A DNA stretch of 64,000 nt from Liquidambar formosana (lineage: Eukaryota > Streptophyta > Magnoliopsida > Saxifragales > Altingiaceae). The notes under the pieces were generated by a model. That model searched no databases. It worked only from the letters and a program-made list of their open reading frames with translations, and was not told where the DNA came from. Of this stretch, positions 11,771 through 22,402 are shown piece by piece. Every line of letters starts with the position of its first letter. Position 1 is the first letter of the stretch. Where the stretch lies: assembly GCA_039720395.1 (NCBI GenBank), contig CM077828.1, forward strand, positions 19,882,717-19,946,716. Reading direction: 5' to 3'. Both the position numbers and the translations under genes were made by a program.

Positions 11771-12477
11771 TGTCACACCCCATTTTTGTCACCTTAGCTA
11801 GGGTTTGTCATTGCATGTGTCTTTTTGTTTCCTTTTTGAGTCTAGTCTTTTGCATTGAGTTTCTAGGGTCCTAAGGATGGTGTCTATGAATTTTGGTTCG
11901 ATTTGGAGTTGATCTCGAGGGTTAATTAGAACTTTTGTGACTTGAGGGGCATAATTGTCTTTTTGATCACAAACTTTCCATTTGACCTTGAAATGATCTC
12001 CAAGTTGCCAATTGGAGTTCATATGGTTGTATTTGAGGTATTTGTGGGTTCAATTCGATGAATTGAAGGTTCGGGATTAGAATAGCTCAGCAAGGCTCAA
12101 GTTGGCTAAAAGACCTACTTCGGGTTAGCTCGAATTGGTTCATGATTTTCACTCTATGACTACTCATTTGACCTTGATTGGTCTTAATTTCATCCCCAAA
12201 TGTGTTTAGGGAGGTTGAATTTCGAATTGGAAAGCATTCGGTGCAACCCTATGTGCATACCTAAGCTAAGCGATGGTGAGGCATAGCGGTTAACCACCTT
12301 TGTAGGACCCAACCATGCAGCCATGGCTAGGGTTTCTTGCCCTCAAGTGACTCAAATTACATTCCCCTTCGAAACACGGTCGTTTTGGCTTTCGTTTCGT
12401 CAAAATCGGAGTTGATTTGGGCCCTGAAACACTTTTGGAAGCTGAAAGGGTCAAATTTGGGCTGAAGCTGACATGGC

Positions 12478-12557
12478 CTCGGGTGACCACCCAGGCCTGG
12501 GCGGCTAGCCGCCTGGGCCCAGGCTGCTAGCCGCCCAGCCCCAGGTGGTCACCCGAG
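12478..12557. repeat. 80 bp U3 palindrome, A1 5' LTR
   Basis: Arms CTCGGGTGACC and GGTCACCCGAG at the exact ends; the interior is GC-rich and self-complementary with a CCTGGGCCCAGG centre flanked by two GGCGGCTAGCCGCC-like 14-mers (the second reads GCTGCTAGCCGCC here). The TATA box lies 187 bp downstream. Confidence 0.9.
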
Positions 12558-12743
12558 CCACTTTCCTTTTTTGAGCCTTGACGCGGCTCCCACCCTATTT
12601 TCTCGGATTTGCTCGCCTTTGGCCGCCATTTAACCCTAATTTCAGCCCTTTTTGACCTACTTGAGCCCCAAGGTAACCTCTAAGAGCCCTTGGATCAATC
12701 CCTAGGGTTTTAATCCCAACCATTGAGGGTTTTCCCTCAATCC

Positions 12744-12751
12744 CTATAAAT
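12744..12751 (+). promoter_or_regulatory. TATA box of the A1 5' LTR
   Basis: CTATAAATAC context. The transcript, and hence R, probably starts near 12775, before the purine-rich leader with its GAGAG stretch. Confidence 0.65.
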
Positions 12752-14535
12752 ACCCCCTTATACTTCAGCAATGGAGGGACACTTTGGAGGCAATTTCTGA
12801 AGTGTGAGTGAGACTTGGAGGCTATGGCAGCCATCCTTAGGGTAGTTTAACTTAAACTTTGAGTGAGAGAGTGTGAGAGAAGGCTTGAAGGAGGGCTGGA
12901 GCATTGCTTGAAGGCTTGAAGGAGGTTGTTTCCAGCAGCACATAAGAGGAGGAGGACTCTCTACAGCAGCCACCATAGGTAAGCCTCTTCCCCTTTCTCT
13001 CTTTCATTCAAACTAGGGTTTTTGCATAAGATAGCATTATTCCATGTTCAAGCTTGTGTTTTTATTGTGTTTTGCTACTTCTATTAGTTAGTGTGCATGT
13101 TTAGGATCATATTCATGGGCTGTTTAGTATGCTAGGATGTTATTCCATGTGATTTACTGAATGTTTGGGATTCTAGGGTTCCCTTAGTGCTGAAATTGGT
13201 TTTCTACATGAAATAACACTTTTGCATATTGAAGCTTGTGTTTTTATTGTGTTTTGCTACTTCTATTAGTTAGTATGCATGATTAGGATAATATTCATGG
13301 GCTGTTTAGTATGCTAGGATGTTATTCCATGTGATTTACTGCATGTTTGGGACTTTAGGGTTTCTTAGGTGCTTAAAATGGTTTTCTGCATGAAATAACT
13401 CTTTGGCATATTAGAGCTTATGTTTTTATTGTGTTTTGTTGCTTCCATTGGAATGTATGCATGATTAGGATAATATTTATGGGCTGTTTAGTATGCTAGG
13501 ATGATGTTCCATGTGATTTGCTGCATGTTTGGGATTCTAGGGTTTCCTTAGTGCTGAAATTGAGTTTATGTTTAGAATAGCTATATTTCATGTGCAAGCT
13601 TGTATTTTTCTCATGTGTGGATGCTTCTATTGATTAATATGCATGATTAGCATGATGTCTATGATGGGCTTTGCATGATTTAGAGTTATTTTATGTGATT
13701 TTGAGCACAATTGCGATTCTAGGGTTTCATTCATCCTTGTATTAGGAAAGTAGCATATAGCATGATAGCTTAGGGTTTTTCTTTGTGTTTTCTTCATAGT
13801 TGATATATATGTGCTACATATTTGATAACTATGACATTCTTCTGCATTCATAGTAGTGGATTTTAGTGTTTTTTGCATGTCATTGCATGTAGGGTTGAAT
13901 TAGGGTTTTAGTTAGCTTATGATTCATGTTGTTGCATGACTTGTAGTTGATTTTAAACCTTATTTCAATTCTGTCCAGATCTGTTATTTGTCCTTGATAT
14001 GATATTTTGAGCATGTGTTAGCCCATGTTTGGGCATGATAATGGCTTGATTTGGAATCTAGCTTGTTTGGTTGGTATTTTTGGTATGTTTTGCATGGAAA
14101 TTGCAGGTGCTTTGACAGGTACAACAGGTGCAACTACCCCACCAATGTGGGGTGGTTATTTTGGCTATTGTGAGATGAAATCTTACAAATAAGGTAATTA
14201 CCCTATGCAATAGGGTGGTTACTTTGACAGGTTGCTTTTGCTTAAGGTAAGTAGGGTGTGAGGGTGCCCCAATTCACCCTTCTTTCCTTCCTTTGAAACT
14301 TTCCCTTTCTTCCCCCCTAGGGTTGTTTCCTAATAGAGGGGTATGGTAGATTCTATAGTTTCCTTTCAATAAAAGATACCTTTTAAATCAAAGTTTCCAT
14401 CTTTATCAAAATTCCATATCTTACCAAAAATCCTTTGAGAATCATTTATTTTGGAAACTTACCATGTTTTACTTGAAAGGAAACTTAGGGTTTACCATAG
14501 GCCTTGATTAGGTTATAACCCTATTCCCTTTCGAA

Positions 14536-14830
14536 CTACGTGGACTTTGATCCATGTATTTCCATACATGGTACGTAGGCGCTCTTCGTGATGTTCAAGT
14601 CCGCCCTAGGATACTAAGTATCCTAGGTTTTCTCCCCCTCCTTCTTTTTTCTGTTTTTTCTTTGATTTACATGATTATATGGATGAATGAATGAATGATA
14701 TGCATGCTGTCTTGTGATGATAACTGTTGATTTATGTGTGATTAAGACTTTGATTTAGCCCAATTAAATTAAGAGACCGTTTAGGGCGATATGGGTGCCT
14801 ATAGGCTTTGCCTAGAACCTTCCCATATCG
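14536..14830 (+). other. Three-hairpin U5 module (H1-H2-H3) of A1
   Basis: H1 14536-14578: CTACGT...ACGTAG enclosing CATGTAT/ATACATG. H2 14605-14627: palindrome CCTAGGATAC-TAA-GTATCCTAGG. H3 14787-14830: CGATATGGG/CCCATATCG with inner AGGC-TTT-GCCT, followed by the invariant GTAACTTAGCCTCCGAATCC. The 3' LTR repeats it at 31957-32251. Confidence 0.8.
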
Positions 14831-15083
14831 TAACTTAGCCTCCGAATCCCCGAATTCTCTGGTTTCCAAAAGATCATTTGCCTTTCCATTTTTAAATATG
14901 GAGTCAATCTTTTGTTTTCCTAAACAAAACTGTTTTTAGGGTTTTCCTTGTTTCCTTTAAAAAATAAGGTGGCGACTCCTTTCTTTTTCCAAACCCATTC
15001 GTGGGCCCTCTTTTCCTGGGTCCACAGATTGGCGACTTTTAAACCCTCCTGTGGGCCTTAACAATTTCTGGGGTCCACAGACT

Positions 15084-15102
15084 TGGCGACTCCACTGGGG
15101 AC
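15084..15102 (+). other. Primer binding site of A1
   Basis: TGGCGACTCCACTGGGGAC, four bases after the LTR end. The first 17 bases are complementary to the 3' end of plant tRNA-Arg(ACG) including CCA, from memory of that tRNA. Confidence 0.85.
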
Positions 15103-15827
15103 TTGTGGGCTAGACTCTATACAATTTGATTGGGCTAAGTTAATTTCTTTTGTTTAATTAAAATCAATCACATTGCATCCGCTTGATTGTGTGCTTTCAT
15201 TTATTGCATTGTGTGCGCAAATTCTTGCATGTTAGGATCGATGTCCCTTGCCACTGACGGGCCTAGCCTCAACCTTGGTTTTCCTGATTCCATGAGTTGG
15301 GGCGAAAGCTCTCAACCTCTCTTGCCAAGTACCCTTGGGCTTGCCCTTGGGTATATTAAATGAGTTAATCACGTACTGCTGGACCCACGCGGCGTTCCTG
15401 ATGCCACATGTGGTTAGGTATAAAGATTGCTCAAGCAAGTGAAGGACCCCAGCCTACCCTTATCATTAGTCCATATAGACAGACTTGCAGGACACTATGG
15501 TTTCACCCTTATGCACCCACATTGTTTGTAATGATATCATGACCGTGTTTGTGATGTGCTTAACGGAAAAATTAATAGAGGACCTTTGCACCCTATATCC
15601 TTAATACGTACCTTTCGCCCATGACCCTTGCAAAGGTGATTGGATTAAAAGGGACTAATTGAGTATATATGGCGTGAAGTCATTGAGACAAATATGGAAG
15701 CCTAGGACATACCCTTAGGATGAGAGACTGATTGTTCCCTTTCGTAGAGGAGTGAGAGGACGTACTGGCTTGGATCCGCGACCAGCAAGGGCGCTTAGTG
15801 AAGATTGATTCTACCAACCAGTCAGAT

Positions 15828-18800
15828 ATGGCCGACGAAGCAACTAGTGAAGGGGGTTTTGATGTTGAGACTTGTTTGAAGGCTATCATGACCAAACTTG
15901 ATTACACCACTGATGTATCCGAGAGAGCATTGAAAATGGCCCAAGATATCCGACATAAGATGTCCGAGCCCGAACAGAATAATGGCCGTACCCCGGGGGG
16001 TAACACCGAAAATGGGACCCAGTCTGGAGAAGGCACTAAGACCAATGATGGGGGAAGCACTCAGCCCAAAGGGAATGAATCACCTGAAGTTTTTAACCTA
16101 GAAGGGGGAAGTAAGGGGAAAACCTCTGATACAGACTCCGTGTTGGCTAGTAAGGTAGAAGCCTTGGAGAGAACTATAAAGGGAATCCGTAGGACAGATG
16201 ACATGGTGGATGTACGTACCCTATCTTTGTTTCCTCAAGCTCGTATTCCACTACAATTCAAGATGCCTGAATTAGAAAAGTTTGATGGAACGGGTTGCCC
16301 CAAGACCCATTTGAAGATGTATGTACGAGCTATGCACCCTCGAGGAGCAACAGATGAACTCTTGGCCCAAATGTTCCACGAAACCTTAGCCACTTCTGCC
16401 TTGAAGTGGTTCCTAGCTTTGGATGAGAATAGAACCCGAACTTGGGAAGATATATGTAATGAGTTTTCAGAACACTATAAGTACAACACTGAGGTGGATG
16501 TCACAAGAAGGGACCTAGAGACCACAAAACAAGGGGCTAATGAGACCTTTTCTGCTTTCATTACAAGGTGGAGGCAAAAGGCCTCGAAAATGGCGGATAG
16601 ACCGAATGAGGAAGATCAGATCCAGTTGGTGGTTAAGAACCTATTGCCGGTGTATCACAAGCACCTCTTTGCTCACTACTTCCCTAATTTCAAGGCTCTT
16701 ATAGGAGCAGGTACACAAGTTGAGGATGCCATAGCTGATGGGTCAATCAAGACAGAAGAAGTCCAAAAGAGCCGCAGGCCGAACTTTGCTGGGAAAAACA
16801 ATGCCGAGGTCAATGCCATAGCCCAACCCATTCAACCTATCTCCCTAAATGACACCAACCCACCTCGCCAATTCACCGAGCTGCATATGCCACTTGAGAA
16901 AGTACTTGAAAAGCTAAAAAGCCGAGGCCTGTTGAAACCTCTCGACCCAAGACCACCACCAAATCCATTGCCCAAGAGCTACAATGAGAATGAATACTGC
17001 AAATTCCACCAAGCCAAAGGCCACTCAACCAACCGTTGCTATCGCCTTAGGCATGAGATCCAAGACTTACTTGACAAGCAAATCATCTCACCACCAACTC
17101 CACCAAATCGCCCATATGTCACTCAAAATCCACTTCCCTCTCATAATTCATCCAACTCCATAAATGCCATTGAAGCCGACCCATCTCGACCTTGCCTACC
17201 CATAAGACAATACACTCCATTACCCATGTCCTTGACCCAAGCCTTTCACCAATGCTGTAACCAAGGCCTTATCATACCTCACCTTCCAAAGCCAAGACCC
17301 CAAACACCCCATCAATATTGCCAATACCATGGTATACCCGGCCATGACACTGATGACTGTGCTATGTTGAGAAAGGTCGTTCAAGACCTCATTGATCAAA
17401 AGACCCTACAATTGCCAAAGAAGTCCATCCAACAGCAGTTGAAAGAAAGGTATGAAGCAGGAGACCCTCAAGTGGGGTTATTGGGAGAACCTTCGGGGAA
17501 ATTTGATTACTATGTGCTTTATCCTGATCCATTGCCAAGTGAGCCCATAATTCCTACGGGCTGGGATGATATACCCGAAGAGGTGCAGATGGAGGACATT
17601 GACATGATTGAATGGGATGACCTGATGGGTGACACAAATGAAATTGATGACATATGGGCTAGTGATGAAGAAATAGACCACATGACAAGAGGGGGCCGCC
17701 ATTTCAAGCCTCCGCACTTGGAATCTGATAATCCACTGGGTGAGTTAGATAAGCGCCTTGATGTGCAAGAAGAAGAGGATGAAGTACTCCGACAATTGAA
17801 GAAGACCAATGCCAATATCACCATCTGGGGCTTGCTTATGGCCTCTCACAAGCATAGACAGACAGTGCTGAAGTTGTTAAACCAGATACAGGTTCCGGTT
17901 GATTTGTCTCCTGAGGGATTAGTGAATCTAGTAAACCCTGCTCCGAAGAATTCCACTATAGTGTTCACAGAGGCGGACTTACCTAAGAGTGGGCCAAGCC
18001 ACTCCCAAGCCTTGCATATAACTGTTGATACCATGGGGAAGAGAGTTCCTACGGTCTTGATTGATAATGGTTCCGCATTGAATGTATGTCCCTTGAGAAC
18101 TGCAACTGTTTTGGGCTTGGGGCCCACTGATTTCACTCCATCTGGGCAGACAGTGAGGGCGTATGATAATACCCGTAGAGAAGTAATTGGGATGATCACT
18201 TTACCTTTAATCATGGGACCCACAGAGTTCAGAGTAGAATTTCAAGTCCTGGATGTGCCGTCATGTTTCAATCTGTTATTGGGAAGGCCTTGGATTCATC
18301 CTGCTGGGGCTGTACCATCATCATTGCATCAAAAGGTGAAGTTCCCACATGAGGGAGCCATTGTCACACTTCAAGGGGACTATGATTTGAAAATGGCGGG
18401 TGTACCCATATGTGAAATAAAGCCAGAATCAGTTGGGATACCCTTGTCGGGGTTTGAGTATGTGCAATGCATTGAAAAGGAGTTCGAAAAGGAAGAGCCA
18501 TCACATTATTGCACTTTTTACCCAAGTTCCAATCCAGCTTTGGCAGATAAGGATTTTTGTGACAAGTACTTTACAGATGGGCCGAATCCTCAGAGCTTGA
18601 CAAGTTGGTACAATTCTGTGGGAAAGAAGAAAGAAGACTGGGTGGAGCACATGGATTCTGAAACCATGGTCACCATGTTCCAAGATATGGTTCTTACTTT
18701 GGGGGAGTCAGCAACAGAAGATTACCAAGATGCGTCAATTCACCATGCAACCATGCCACTTCACAATTGGTACCTAGAAGATGGAGCCATTGCAGAGATC

Positions 18801-18838
18801 CTTAAAGAGGAAGATCATGACCTGCCTGATAGTAGCTT
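15828..18838 (+). CDS. gag-pro: gag-pro exon of A1: Gag with two zinc knuckles and aspartic protease
   Basis: Makes the structural Gag and the protease that cuts the polyprotein in the virus-like particle. The open frame extends up to 15756, but the first ATG is at 15828 (MADEATSEGG), so I use that. Order: acidic linker; retrotransposon gag domain (FKMPELEKFDG to about FPNFKALIG, roughly residues 145-310); proline-rich linker; two knuckles of the form C-x2-H-x4-H-x4-C (16998-17039 and 17319-17360) instead of the usual CCHC; acidic stretch; retropepsin-like domain with IDNGS at 18060-18074 (DNG where most retropepsins have DTG or DSG) and LLGRPWIH. A TAG follows at 18840-18842, but a splice donor GTAGGT at 18839 would bypass it and join pol in frame. 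Longer than most Ty3/gypsy gag because protease is included. Confidence 0.92.
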
Positions 18839-19019
18839 GTAGGTTCCTTAGTTAGAAGTCTTTCCTGCTTTCAATAAAGTTTGTCCGCCTATCCCACTTT
18901 GTGGAGTTAGGAGTCGTTTCATAGTTGTGGCACCAAATTTTGGTTTCCTTTTCAAGTTTGTGTCTTTTTGTTTGTTCCTTTAATGAAGTGTGTTTCTTTT
19001 ATACATTGTTTGCTTGCAG
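18839..19019 (+). other. Intron between protease and RT of A1
   Basis: Donor TT|GTAGGT at 18839 and acceptor TTGCTTGCAG ending 19019 (181 bp, T-rich 3' part). Exon 1 ends after the second base of a codon and pol opens on a third base, so the frame is kept exactly: total coding length 6390 bp is divisible by three. The intron holds the gag-pro stop codon. Splicing at this place is known for Ogre elements; here it is inferred from sequence. The acceptor is lost in A2 and kept in A3. Confidence 0.75.
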
Positions 19020-22000
19020 TGTTTCCTTTCTTTCTTCTATGGATATTTATGGCATGGATATAGATCCTAGGAATGACGTCCCCCCGGAGCTCGTCGAGCG
19101 AAGGAAAAGGGATGTCACCGAACCTAACATGGATGAATTGGAATCAATCAATTTAGGGACAAATGAATTGCCAAAGATAATTAAAATTGGGATAACCCTC
19201 TCACCACTTGAAAAAGAAAAGCTGATAGCCCTCCTAAAGGCCAACATAACGGCCTTTGCATGGTCTTATGAAGACATGCCCGGCATAGATCCAGACATTG
19301 TGCAGCACTTCATCCCCACCAATCCCCTTAAAAAGCCGGTAAAGCAAAAATTGAGAAGATTGAAACCCGAGTGGGCATTGAAGGTAAAGGAGGAAGTAAC
19401 CAAGCAACTCGATGCGGGGTTCCTACAGGTTGTGGAGTATCCCAAGTGGTTATCTAATATAGTCCCCGTGCCTAAAAAGGATGGAAAAGTGAGGATGTGT
19501 GTGGATTTTCGAGATCTTAATGCAGCAAGCCCTAAGGATGATTTCCCTTTGCCCCACATTGATGTATTGGTAGATAGTACTGTAGGACATGCGCTCCTCT
19601 CTTTCATGGATGGGTTTTCCGGATACAATCAGATAAAGATGGCGCCGCAAGATATGGAGAAAACGGCCTTTATTACACAGTGGGGAACATATTGTTACAA
19701 AGTGATGCCGTTCGGTTTGAGAAATGCCGGGGCTACCTATCAGAGAGCTGCTACAACATTGCTGCATGACATGATCCATAAGGAGGTGGAAGTATATGTG
19801 GACGACATGATCGTGAAGTCCGTGGATCGAGAAGGACACTTCAGGGCACTGGAAAGGTTCCTGGAGCGAGCAAAGAAGTACAACTTGCGGTTGAATCCTC
19901 AGAAATGCGCTTTTGGTGTCACTGCAGGCAAGCTGTTAGGATTCATGATTACTCAGAGGGGAATTGAGGTCGATCCGGGAAAAATCAAGGCCATTGTAGA
20001 GATGGAGCCGCCTAGCACAGAGAAACAGATTCGAGGGTTTTTGGGGAGAATTCAGTACATAAGCAGGTTTATTGCTAATTTGACCATGGTGTGTGAGCCG
20101 ATTTTCAAGTTGCTTAAGAAGGGTGCGCCGAAGGTATGGAACGAAGAATGTCAAGAAGCCTTTGAGACTATCAAAAGGTATTTGAGTAATCCACCAATTC
20201 TAGTTCCTCCGCGACAAGGTGAGCCGTTATTGTTATACTTGACGGTCACTGAAACCGCGACGGGAGCTATGCTAGCTCAGTACCTTGAGGGGTCGAAAAA
20301 GGAGAACGCCATTTACTATCTAAGCAAGAAGATGACAGATTATGAGGTGAAGTACAATGCCATAGAGAAGGCTTGTGTGGCTTTGGTATGGGCAACTCAG
20401 AAACTCCGTCACTACATGATGTCGTATGAGGTTTTCTTGATAAGTCGAATGGATCCGCTGAAGTATTTGATAGAAAGGCCGGTCTTGTCCTACAGAACTG
20501 CCCGATGGTCGATTCTTCTCAATGAATTCGACATAAAGTATGTAACACAGAAGTCAGTAAAAGGAAGTGTCATTGCAGATTACTTGGCTAGCTGCCCTGT
20601 GGCGTCATCAGAACAATTTAATGATCAATTCCCCGATGAGGATGTCCTGGAGATTGGAAAGAAGAGTTGGAAGGTATACTTTGACGGAGCTGCAAATAAG
20701 AGAGGGTATGGGATAGGAGTCCTACTGGTTTCACCTGAAGAAGCATTCACACCCTTGGCGGTTAAGTTAGGGTTTGAAGCAACCAACAACATTGCTGAGT
20801 ATGAAGCCTGCATCCTTGCGTTGGAAGCCGCACTAGAATTGGGGATCAAAGAGTTGGAGGTTTTCGGAGATTCAGCACTAATTATCTGCCAGATAAAGGG
20901 AGAGTGGAAGACTCGTGATGAAAAGCTGCTGCCATATCATGCTTACTTAGAAGCCTTGACTAAAGAATTTGTGGAAATAGAGTTCAATTATTTGTCAAGA
21001 AATAAGAATCAGTTCGCCGATGCTTTGGCAACTCTAGCTTCCATGGTGGAAATCCCGGATGGTGGGAATGTAAAACCGTTGGTGATAGAATGTAGAGAAA
21101 AACCTGTGTATTGCTGTTCTATTCGAGAAGGAGAGTTGAAAGATGGCCATCCTTGGTACTATGACATCATGAAATTCATTGAGGAAAGGGAGTATCCTGA
21201 AGGAGCAACCCGCGTTGATAGGAGAACACTGAGGAGACTAGCAAGTCACTATGTTTTGTGTGGAGGAAAGCTATACCGAAGGTCATACGATGGGGTCCAT
21301 CTGTTGTGTGTCACTGAGGAAGAAGCCGAACGTCTTGTTAGTGAAATCCATGAAGGAGTTGGAGCACCGCACATGAATGGTTATATGCTAGCTAAGAAGA
21401 TCATGAGGTTGGGTTACTATTGGTCTACAATGGAGAGAGATTGCCATGCACATGTTAAGAAGTGTCACAAATGTCAGGTCTTTGCTAATGGACAACACTT
21501 GCCTTCCATGCCTTTGACAAGCATGTCGTCGCCTTGGCCGTTTGCAGTGTGGGGAATAGATATAATTGGGCAGATTAAGCCGAAAGCCTCCAATGGGCAT
21601 GAGTACATCTTGGTAGCTATCGATTACTTCACTAAGTGGGTAGAGGCAGCATCTTTCAAGACCCTGAACGCCAAGAAGGTAGCACAGTTCATACAGCTCA
21701 ACATTATCTACAGGTATGGGGTACCCCATGAGATCATTTCAGACAATGGTCAGCACTTTCAGAAAGAAACCAAGGAGCTTTTGCATAAATACAACATAGT
21801 GCACCATTTATCCTCCCCTTATCGCCCGCAGACTAATGGAGCAGTGGAGGCCGCCAACAAGAATGTTAAGAAGATACTACAGAAAACAGCTGACACCTAC
21901 ACTGATTGGCATGAGAAGTTGCCATTAGCCTTGTGGGGCTATAGAACATCTGTGAGATCATCAACAGGGGCTACCCCTTATTCCTTGGTGTATGGGATGG

Positions 22001-22398
22001 AGGCTGTTTTGCCTATTGAGTTGGAGGTACCGTCATTACGGGTTGCTGTGGAAAGTCAGATAGCAGAAGCAGATTGGGTTAAGAACCGTTATGATGAGCT
22101 GGCATTGCTCGATGAAAGGCGATTGAGGGCCTTGTATCATGTGCAGGGATATCAGCGAAGGGTTGCAAGAGCATTTAATAAGCATGTCAAAGACCGAGGT
22201 TTGAAGACAGGGGATTTGGTGTTGAAAGAAATCAAAGCTCCAATTTTTGATCCACGAGGGAAGTTCAAGCCAAGTTGGGGTGGCCCGTATGTTATCAAGG
22301 AGATATTGCCAGCAGGAGCTGTTCGCCTCATGGATTTAGATGGAATTGAGTTCGCTCGTCCTACCAATTTGGATCAATTGAAGAAGTATTATGTGTAA
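19020..22398 (+). CDS. pol: pol exon of A1: RT, RNase H, archaeal-like RNase H, integrase
   Basis: Copies the element RNA into DNA and inserts it. Order: linker (MDIYGMDIDPR); RT with VDFRDLNAASP, FMDGFSGYNQ, MPFGLRNAGATYQ and YVDD at 19795-19806; first RNase H region (AIYYLSKKMTDYEVKYN, VIADYLA); second, archaeal-like RNase H with YFDGAAN, NIAEYEACILAL, VFGDSALI and QFADALATLA giving its four acidic residues; integrase HHCC finger ending CHKCQ; DDE core with Asp at 21559, Asp at 21742 and Glu at 21847; C-terminal GKFKPSWGGPYVI. The dual RNase H is a known mark of Tat elements. No break in 1126 codons. No methionine is needed if spliced to gag-pro. Confidence 0.93.
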
Positions 22399-22402
22399 GG
22401 CC

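Larger units (their letters stand above)
11771..15079 (+). mobile_element. 5' LTR of A1
   Basis: TGTCACACCCC...GGGGTCCACA. U3 contains the 80 bp palindrome (12478-12557) and TATA box (12744). R/U5 contains two splice-donor-like sites (CATAG|GTAAGC at 12979 and TTAAG|GTAAGTAGGG at 14247), the hairpin module (14536-14830), and two PBS-like relics near the 3' end (14970-14979 and 15030-15036). Confidence 0.95.
12979..15747 (+). other. Candidate leader introns of A1
   Basis: Donor-like CATAG|GTAAGC at 12979, acceptor-like TTGCAG ending 14106; second donor TTAAG|GTAAGTAGGG at 14247, acceptor TTCCCTTTCGTAG ending 15747, 80 bp before the gag ATG. The second donor and its surroundings are kept in families A, B' and C, with a weaker match in B. 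If used, splicing removes the U5 hairpins and the PBS from the mRNA that makes Gag. Inferred from consensus matches and conservation only. Confidence 0.45.

Noticed and set aside
12478..12557. Palindrome as a MITE inserted in each LTR
   Set aside because: No target duplication around it, same position in every LTR family, and interiors differ between families while ends and length do not.
12478..12557. Palindrome as a transcription terminator or miRNA precursor
   Set aside because: It lies upstream of the TATA box and has no T tract; precursor role cannot be excluded but the perfect dyad and changing interior do not suggest a conserved mature small RNA.
12595..12976. Small frames in A-family LTRs (repeated at 30016-30397, 43352-43734, 7876-8207)
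   Set aside because: They recur only because LTRs recur; no codon-level conservation or domain, and they cross the promoter.
18780..19040. Programmed frameshift between gag-pro and pol
   Set aside because: A stop and 180 non-coding bases separate the frames; no slippery heptamer at the overlap, whereas a frame-exact intron fits.
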